NCBI GenBank assembly: GCA_002315285.1
Contig: DCGR01000062.1
Span: 1-9,794, forward strand
Direction: 5' to 3'
DNA from: Bacteroides sp. UBA1773
GTDB lineage: Bacteria > Bacteroidota > Bacteroidia > Bacteroidales > Bacteroidaceae
Length of the DNA: 9,794 nucleotides
The position numbers and the translations under genes are program-made. Within the stretch, counting starts at the first letter, position 1. Each line of letters starts with the position of its first letter. Below, in pieces: positions 5,124-9,794 of the stretch. The notes under the pieces are model-generated. The model had not been told where the DNA came from. It made no database searches and was given only the letters and a program-made list of their open reading frames with translations.

Positions 5124-5465
5124 ATGTCAGAACTAAAATTTTCGCAAGACGAACTTCATTACATCAATAAGATGATGGATGATTTTCCTTTTCTCAAGAG
5201 ATCGGAGGGCATCTACCTGATGCAGGTGGCTCGTGCAGAAACCAAGCGAGATGAGTGCCAGAAGGAGTTGGCACCGCTCGTATCCGTGAAGGTGTTGAAT
5301 CCGATTGCAAACCTCTTTCGCTCGGTCAAGAACGGGTGTGAAAACGACCTTTATGATGCTTTCATCGTTTGCGTCAAGACGGGCGAGGTGCGTCAATTTC
5401 CCGATTCAAGACTTATGCAAAAGCTTTTGGATAAGGCAGTAAGATTTTTCAACGATAACAAGTAA
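5124..5465 (+). CDS. Hypothetical protein, first gene of the primase-like operon
   Basis: 113 residues; no family recognised. The sequence is mostly helical and soluble, starting MSELKFSQDELHYINKMMDD. It has a charged middle (VARAETKRDECQKEL, 35-49), a more hydrophobic stretch VKVLNPIANLFRSVKNG and a basic C terminus KLLDKAVRFFNDNK. No signal peptide or membrane segment is visible. The ATG at 5124 is the first in this frame after the promoter. An ATG at 5117 is in another frame and soon meets a stop. The next gene begins 15 bp after the stop, so the two are surely cotranscribed. A role linked to the downstream primase-like protein is inferred from position only. Confidence 0.78.
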   Translation: MSELKFSQDELHYINKMMDDFPFLKRSEGIYLMQVARAETKRDECQKELAPLVSVKVLNPIANLFRSVKNGCENDLYDAFIVCVKTGEVRQFPDSRLMQKLLDKAVRFFNDNK

Positions 5466-5480
5466 ACCATACCTAATACA

Positions 5481-5900
5481 ATGAACAGAAACAAGAACAA
5501 GGTGTTCTCAGAAAACATCAATATGGAGACACAGACAGTCTTTATGGCTGGTGGTAATATCAATATCTACCCTTGCGATTTTGAGCGCGGACAGCATATC
5601 GTGGCTGACGGCAATGTGGCAAAGCAGAAGGGCTTGATGGTGACAAACAGCGACGGTACGAGTCATTTCCGTGCTTATCGTTCAGGAAGCGGAAGCCGTT
5701 ACACACGTCTTTGGGGCGAGCCTTACGGTGAACTCAAGATGTCGAGAACACGCCTGGTGATGAAGATCAGTATTCCGCTCAACATCGACGACCCAATCGG
5801 ATGGATGGAGCATGAGGCGGAAATGCTGAAGCCAAACAACACCGATGGCCGTGTGGTGGACGATATCTATTATGCAATCAGTCAAATCAAGAAGCGATAG
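5481..5900 (+). CDS. Hypothetical protein, second gene of the primase-like operon
   Basis: 139 residues; no family recognised. Notable segments are TVFMAGGNINIYPCDFERGQ (19-38), a glycine/serine-rich and aromatic middle (FRAYRSGSGSRYTRLWGEPY, 63-82) and a C-terminal helix DDIYYAISQIKKR. The predicted character is a small beta-rich soluble protein. An in-frame ATG at 5523 (residue 15) could be the real start; the first ATG at 5481 is kept because it follows the preceding gene at a normal operon distance. The stop codon lies 2 nt before the ATG of the primase-like gene, indicating coupled translation. Confidence 0.78.
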   Translation: MNRNKNKVFSENINMETQTVFMAGGNINIYPCDFERGQHIVADGNVAKQKGLMVTNSDGTSHFRAYRSGSGSRYTRLWGEPYGELKMSRTRLVMKISIPLNIDDPIGWMEHEAEMLKPNNTDGRVVDDIYYAISQIKKR

Positions 5901-5902
5901 CG

Positions 5903-8293
5903 ATGAGTGTACATTATATATATTATAAGGATGGGGCGAAGATGATGCGCCCTGTCCTCAACCGAGAAGATTATATGCGGTTGCGCGACAGCAAGGAGAA
6001 CATACGTCTCACGCAAAGTATCCCAACATTGGAAGGCGACGCAAAGGCAAGGGCGAAGTCGAAACTCGTTCAGATGAACTATTCGTGTCTGCCGAACGAT
6101 GACGGTACGCTGAGGGGCAGCAAGCGAATGAGTACGACGGTAGGTATGGATATCGACATCGCAACTCCTGCCAACCTTTCGCCAGAGGAGGCATCGGAAT
6201 GGTTGACTGCCAAACTTGAGGACATCAAGGATGTGATACTTACGAAGAAGGATGAGCTCGGTTTGCTGATGTTCGAAGGCAGTGCTACGAAGGGGTATCA
6301 TATCGTTTTCCGTCGCCGATGCGAATTGAGTCAGGAGGATAACCTCCGGTGGGCAAGCCATCTCCTTGGCGTTGAGTATGATAAGGGGGCGAAGGACATT
6401 ACGAGGGTGTTTTTTACGCCGGGGGAGAAGCTGCTCTATATTAACGATGACCTCTTCAATATTGAAGAGGGAGGAGCCCCACCTAACCTCCCCCAAGGGG
6501 AGGGACTGGAGGATACTTCAAGTCAGGTAGAAAACACAAGTCAGGATAGGCCACAGGAAGCGGAGCAGGTATATTCAAATCCCTCCCCTTGGGGGAGGTT
6601 AGGAGGGGCTTCTTCCTCATCCCTTAAGGCTTTCGACCTCTGCGTTTCTCAGGCAGGACTTTCTGCCGATGAAATGGACCTTTGGGGCAATCATAACTGG
6701 CATTCGAACCTGATGGCGGTGCTGAGTGTGGGATTGCCAAAGTTGATGTCGAAGGAGCAGTTGTTTGCCGTAGTAGGGGAGAGGTTGCCCAACTATTCGC
6801 AGACGGATGACTGCAGGACTTTGATTGAGTATTTCTACGAGAAGTACACTGCCGACAAGGGATTCATGAGCGTGGCATTGAGAGAAATCAATGCAAAGGC
6901 ACAGGCTTTCGAGAACGAAAACAAAAACGGAAACGGTGACGACGACGACGATTCGCAGGCAATGAAGGAGCTGACTTTTGGTTGGGAACCTCCGAAGCTC
7001 CCGAAGAAAATTCCGCGGTTGATGGAGCTTCTGGTGAGCAACTACGACGACCGATTTCGTGAGATGCTGCTGCTTTCGGCACTGCCGGTTCTTTCGGCTC
7101 ATGCAAGCCATTTCAGGGCACAATACCTGAACGGCAGAGTGATTGGTCCTCAGCAATATGTGTGCGTAATCGGTGGCAGCGGTTCGGGTAAAGGCAACTG
7201 TACGGCTCTCTACCAGGAGATGGTTCAGAACACCCTCCACAGCAACGACGAGCGCGAATGGGAGAAGGTGAAGGCGAATGCCGAACTTCGCGACAAGAAG
7301 GCAAATGCCAAGGAGCGACCTCCAAAGTACCACCCAAAGCTGAGGCTCTTCGAAACGACTTCGAAATCAAGTATTCTCGAGCTCCAGACAAACCTCGGAA
7401 AGAACGGTATGCTGCTCGGTCAGTTTTCGGAGGTTGACGGACTTTCAAGTGCTTCGAGAGCCGCTTATTCGGACATTTCGGTGCTTCTCAGAAAGGGTTG
7501 GGACATGGATATTCAACGCCAGTATTACATGAGCGATTCGACATGCAACACCTACACGCAGATGTCCATTTCGCTCTTGATGGCAGGTACGGTGAAGGCA
7601 ATGCTCGAACGACTTTTTTCCGATGCCAACTGCGAAGGAGGACTCATGCAACGCTGCATACCGGTGCTTGTGCCAAAGAGCAAGCGAACCTTCCGTCCAC
7701 CACGTCAGAATTTCCTTAACGACGACGAGAAGAAGGAGCGTGATGCATTACTTATCGACTTGTATCAGAAGGACTTAACTCTTGGCGATGAGACAGAAAT
7801 TCTTGATGCAACGCTCACCAACAGAGCCATCGGACAATGGTTTGACGAACTCGAAGAACGATACAACGACGGACTTCTGACCGAAGCCGAGGCAGATCTC
7901 AGCCATCGCTGTGGAGAGTTCATGTTGAGAGCCGCCATACCGCTCATAGCACTTTACGGCAAGGAGACGAAGGAGATTGTCGATTTCAGCCGCTGGGTTG
8001 GCGAGACAGCTCATTATGCCATGTGCCGCATTTTCGGTTATCGTGTGCAGAAGGACATCACCAATGCCAACGAAATGCTTGCAGCACGACTTGACGATCG
8101 CAAGACGGTAGCGCCATTGCTCGACAAGATGCCTGATGTGTTCAGTGCCAAGCAGCTTAGCGAAATGCGCATTCAGGAAGGTCAATCCGCCAATGTCCGA
8201 ATGCTGCTCAGCAGATATTGCAAGAATGGCAAGCTGACAAAAATCGGCAAAGGCGTGTATAGGAAAAATGAAAATGTAACTGTAACATTGTAA
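5903..8293 (+). CDS. BT4734/VirE-N primase-like domain fused to a DUF3987 P-loop ATPase
   Basis: 796 residues. Residues 1-185 match the BT4734-like/VirE N-terminal family and show motifs resembling the archaeo-eukaryotic primase fold: GMDIDI (D83, D85), SATKGYHIVF (S127, H133) and D165 in GAKDITRVFFTPG. Residues 187-240 are encoded by an inserted inverted-repeat element. Residues 240-335 are a helical region that may correspond to a primase C-terminal domain, followed by an acidic linker (336-352). Residues about 365-715 are DUF3987, with Walker A GGSGSGKGN (424-432, K430) and a Walker-B-like GMLLGQFSEVDG (502-513). Residues 745-790 look like a winged helix (NGKLTKIGKGVYRK). Such proteins are thought to act in replication of mobile elements as primase plus helicase-like ATPase. 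It is the last gene of the operon, 2 nt after its neighbour. Domain names are recognised; the primase activity is inferred. Confidence 0.88.
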   Translation: MSVHYIYYKDGAKMMRPVLNREDYMRLRDSKENIRLTQSIPTLEGDAKARAKSKLVQMNYSCLPNDDGTLRGSKRMSTTVGMDIDIATPANLSPEEASEWLTAKLEDIKDVILTKKDELGLLMFEGSATKGYHIVFRRRCELSQEDNLRWASHLLGVEYDKGAKDITRVFFTPGEKLLYINDDLFNIEEGGAPPNLPQGEGLEDTSSQVENTSQDRPQEAEQVYSNPSPWGRLGGASSSSLKAFDLCVSQAGLSADEMDLWGNHNWHSNLMAVLSVGLPKLMSKEQLFAVVGERLPNYSQTDDCRTLIEYFYEKYTADKGFMSVALREINAKAQAFENENKNGNGDDDDDSQAMKELTFGWEPPKLPKKIPRLMELLVSNYDDRFREMLLLSALPVLSAHASHFRAQYLNGRVIGPQQYVCVIGGSGSGKGNCTALYQEMVQNTLHSNDEREWEKVKANAELRDKKANAKERPPKYHPKLRLFETTSKSSILELQTNLGKNGMLLGQFSEVDGLSSASRAAYSDISVLLRKGWDMDIQRQYYMSDSTCNTYTQMSISLLMAGTVKAMLERLFSDANCEGGLMQRCIPVLVPKSKRTFRPPRQNFLNDDEKKERDALLIDLYQKDLTLGDETEILDATLTNRAIGQWFDELEERYNDGLLTEAEADLSHRCGEFMLRAAIPLIALYGKETKEIVDFSRWVGETAHYAMCRIFGYRVQKDITNANEMLAARLDDRKTVAPLLDKMPDVFSAKQLSEMRIQEGQSANVRMLLSRYCKNGKLTKIGKGVYRKNENVTVTL
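6451..6470. repeat. Perfect 20-bp palindrome at the left edge of the inserted element
   Basis: CCTCTTCAATATTGAAGAGG is its own reverse complement with no loop. It encodes LFNIEE and overlaps the first four bases of the REP-like left arm at 6467. Confidence 0.7.
6467..6618. repeat. REP/BIME-like inverted-repeat element inserted in frame
   Basis: A 39-bp arm (6467-6505) returns inverted at 6580-6618 with 36 of 39 positions identical, around a 74-bp spacer. Each arm contains its own hairpin (CTCCCC, CAA, GGGGAG). The arms are GC-rich, unlike the surrounding gene. Translation gives APPNLPQGEG on the left and PSPWGRLGG on the right, with no stop codon. Two inverted hairpins with a short spacer is the layout of a BIME, and the window also holds a RAYT-type transposase. 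I recall similar CCTAACCTCCCC sequences as recurrent in Prevotella genomes, which needs checking. Confidence 0.8.
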
Positions 8294-8333
8294 CGTTACA
8301 AAATTAGGTGACAATAAGTGTTACATTTTTTTC
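8268..8333. repeat. TGTAAC/GTTACA repeat cluster, right copy
   Basis: ATGAAAATGTAAC (8268-8280) equals 3142-3154. TGTAACGTTACA (8289-8300) equals 1929-1940. GTTACATTTTTTTC (8320-8333) equals 3281-3294. The cluster overlaps the last codons and the stop of the primase-like gene. An AATGTAAC/GTTACATT pairing followed by T residues could also end transcription of that operon. Confidence 0.55.
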
Positions 8334-8526
8334 CCGAACATTTTTTTGCTTACGCAGAAGAAAATGACTCGATTTTAGCTAACGCAAGAAAATGACTTCG
8401 TCTGGAAAATGTATAAAATTTGCTTCGCATAAAATATTTATTGTGATATTAAAGAAAATGCCTTGACGGCTTAAAATGCTCCGCCGAAAATGCTGCGCCC
8501 CGAAACCAAATGCAGTTATTTTCCTC

Positions 8527-8622
8527 ATATTTTAAATCGCTTGCGATATTTTCAATTATATCACAACAATATCATTTTATGCGTAGCAATTTTATATATT
8601 TTCCATCACTTGTGATATTTTC
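8527..8622. repeat. Two 27-bp hairpin repeats with a compensatory base-pair change
   Basis: Units at 8527-8553 and 8596-8622 share ATATTTT, two bases, a hairpin and ATATTTTC. The hairpins are ATCGCTTGCGAT and ATCACTTGTGAT: the one difference in each arm changes a G-C pair to an A-T pair and keeps the stem. Confidence 0.65.
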
Positions 8623-8726
8623 TTTTTGCAATAGCTTTCTTTAATTTTCGTAAGCATACAATTTGCATATTATAACGGTTATGTTTAATTGCTAAAATTA
8701 AACATCTACTCTTCTATCATAATTCG

Positions 8727-8770
8727 ACACCTTTGGGAGCAGTAAAAGCTCGTGAAGGTGTTGTTTTTTG
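8727..8770 (+). terminator. Intrinsic terminator upstream of aspS
   Basis: Outer arms ACACCTT (8727-8733) and AAGGTGT (8755-8761) and inner arms GAGC (8737-8740) and GCTC (8748-8751) form a long hairpin followed by TTGTTTTTTG. It lies over 430 bp from the primase-like stop, so it either ends a long 3' UTR or terminates an unannotated short transcript. Confidence 0.75.
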
Positions 8771-8833
8771 TTGAATAATTTGCTTTTAAATAAAATAAAG
8801 AAGAAAAACGGAGATTATTCGAGGAAAAAATTG

Positions 8834-8841
8834 TAAATTTG
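8834..8841 (+). promoter_or_regulatory. Promoter -7 element of aspS
   Basis: TAAATTTG matches TAnnTTTG and lies 30 bp before the aspS ATG. A convincing -33 element is not visible 19-20 nt upstream. Confidence 0.6.
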
Positions 8842-8871
8842 CACAAAATTACAAAAACACATTATTAATAT

Positions 8872-9794
8872 ATGTACAGATCGCATACTTGTGGAGAGCT
8901 TCGACTCTCAGATGCTGGCAAGGAAGTAACACTTGCCGGATGGGTGCAGCGTACACGTAAGATGGGTGCTTTGACATTCGTCGACCTCCGTGACCGCTAT
9001 GGCATTACCCAGCTCGTATTCAACGAGGAAACAAATGCTGAGCTTTGTGAACGTGCCAACAAACTCGGACGTGAATTCGTCATTCAGGTGGTTGGTAAAG
9101 TTGCTGAGCGTTATTCAAAGAACAATAACATCCCTACAGGAGAAATCGAAATCGAAGTGTCAACGCTCACTCAGCTCAACGCTTCATTGACTCCTCCTTT
9201 CACTATCGAGGACAATTCGGACGGTGGCGATGATATCCGTATGAAATATCGTTATCTCGACCTTCGCCGTAATGCCGTTCGCAAGAATCTCGAACTTCGT
9301 CACCACTTCTGCATTGCTGTGCGCAACTACCTCTCAAACCTCGGTTTCCTTGAGGTGGAAACTCCAATGCTCATCGGTTCAACTCCTGAAGGTGCTCGCG
9401 ATTTCATCGTACCTTCTCGTATGAATCCAGGTCAGTTCTATGCACTTCCACAGTCGCCTCAGACATTGAAGCAGCTCTTGATGGTAGCAGGTTTCGACCG
9501 TTATTTCCAAATCGTAAAGTGTTTCCGTGATGAGGACCTCCGTGCTGACCGTCAGCCAGAGTTCACTCAGATTGACTGCGAAATGTCGTTCGTAACTCAG
9601 GAAGACATCATCACTACTTTCGAAGGCATGGCTAAGCACCTCTTCAAGGAACTTCGTGGTGTTGAAATCGAAGGTGATTTCCTCCGTCTCCCATGGATCG
9701 AATGTATGAAGCGTTTCGGTTCGGACAAGCCAGATATGCGTTTCGGCATGGAGTTTGTTGAACTCAAGACAACTGGCAAGGATGGCGACGCAAA
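8872..9794 (+). CDS. aspS: Aspartate-tRNA ligase (partial, N-terminal 307 residues)
   Basis: The frame opens with MYRSHTCGELRLSDAGKEVT and stays open to the window edge. Residues 1 to about 105 are the OB-fold anticodon-binding domain (TLAGWVQRTRKMGALTFVDL). YRYLDLRR (126-133) precedes class II motif 1 (about 138-167, with ETPML). ALPQSPQTLKQLLM (191-204) and motif 2, FRDEDLRADRQPEFTQID (218-235), are diagnostic of bacterial AspRS. The enzyme charges tRNA-Asp with aspartate in the cytoplasm. A full bacterial AspRS is about 580-600 residues, so roughly half, including motif 3, lies beyond the window. The ATG at 8872 follows a Bacteroidota -7 element by 30 bp, and no Shine-Dalgarno is present. 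This is core chromosome and marks the right boundary of the accessory cassette. Confidence 0.96.
   Translation, partial: MYRSHTCGELRLSDAGKEVTLAGWVQRTRKMGALTFVDLRDRYGITQLVFNEETNAELCERANKLGREFVIQVVGKVAERYSKNNNIPTGEIEIEVSTLTQLNASLTPPFTIEDNSDGGDDIRMKYRYLDLRRNAVRKNLELRHHFCIAVRNYLSNLGFLEVETPMLIGSTPEGARDFIVPSRMNPGQFYALPQSPQTLKQLLMVAGFDRYFQIVKCFRDEDLRADRQPEFTQIDCEMSFVTQEDIITTFEGMAKHLFKELRGVEIEGDFLRLPWIECMKRFGSDKPDMRFGMEFVELKTTGKDGDA

Larger units (their letters stand above)
8294..8871. other. Intergenic region before aspS with degenerate hairpin repeats
   Basis: I see no gene here on either strand. After the TGTAAC cluster, 8348-8500 contains repeated GAAAATG blocks, including GCTTACGCAGAAGAAAATGACT (8348-8369) and a shorter related copy at 8378-8397. 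Small stems such as GCCttgacGGC lie between A/T runs. Two related hairpin units follow (8527-8622), then GTTTAAT/ATTAAAC arms (8683-8703) and the terminator at 8727-8770. Composition is strongly AT-rich. Confidence 0.6.

Noticed and set aside
5882..6496. Minus-strand frames opposite the primase-like gene, including 6617-7333 and 7775-8314
   Set aside because: They are antisense to a clearly recognised 796-residue protein.
8683..8761. tRNA or other structured RNA gene before aspS
   Set aside because: No cloverleaf or conserved T-loop is visible; the stems fit a simple hairpin and a terminator.

Overview
The window looks like chromosomal DNA of a Bacteroidota bacterium, most likely a Prevotella/Segatella relative. 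Several intergenic regions carry the phylum's typical promoter (TTTG or TTG, about 19-20 nt, then TAnnTTTG). Start codons lack Shine-Dalgarno sequences. The recognisable families (GH43-type glycosidase tail, HU-related protein, DUF4248, BT4734/VirE-N plus DUF3987) are characteristic of gut Bacteroidota. No tool was run, so family names rest on recognition of the protein sequence.

Layout. (1) Positions 1-225 are the 3' end of a GH43-like glycosidase, followed by a bidirectional terminator. (2) On the minus strand at 319-1716 is a REP-associated tyrosine (HUH/Y1) transposase with an unusual C-terminal Rossmann/DprA-like region, its own promoter and a leader hairpin. (3) From about 1900 to 8333 lies an accessory cassette. 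An HU-related protein (minus) and a DUF4248 protein (plus) diverge from a shared control region. A 650-bp non-coding, repeat-rich stretch follows. Next is a two-gene operon of unknown proteins (coiled coil, then acidic), closed by a strong terminator. Five 12-bp iteron-like repeats follow it. The cassette ends with a three-gene operon finishing in a 796-residue primase-like/P-loop ATPase protein. (4) Positions 8294-8871 hold AT-rich degenerate hairpin repeats and a terminator. (5) The window ends inside aspS, a housekeeping gene.

How it fits together. The primase-like/ATPase protein, the HU-type DNA-bending protein, DUF4248, the iteron-like repeats and some DnaA-box-like 9-mers resemble a replication module of a mobile element stranded on the chromosome. 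No integrase, relaxase or partition gene is visible. TGTAAC/GTTACA repeats recur at about 1899-1954, 3142-3294 and 8268-8333, bordering or dividing the cassette. A GC-rich inverted-repeat element resembling a REP pair (BIME) sits in frame inside the primase-like gene, in the same window as a transposase of the class known to mobilise REPs. The main leads are the RAYT fusion protein, the in-frame REP-like element, the iteron array and the TGTAAC repeats.
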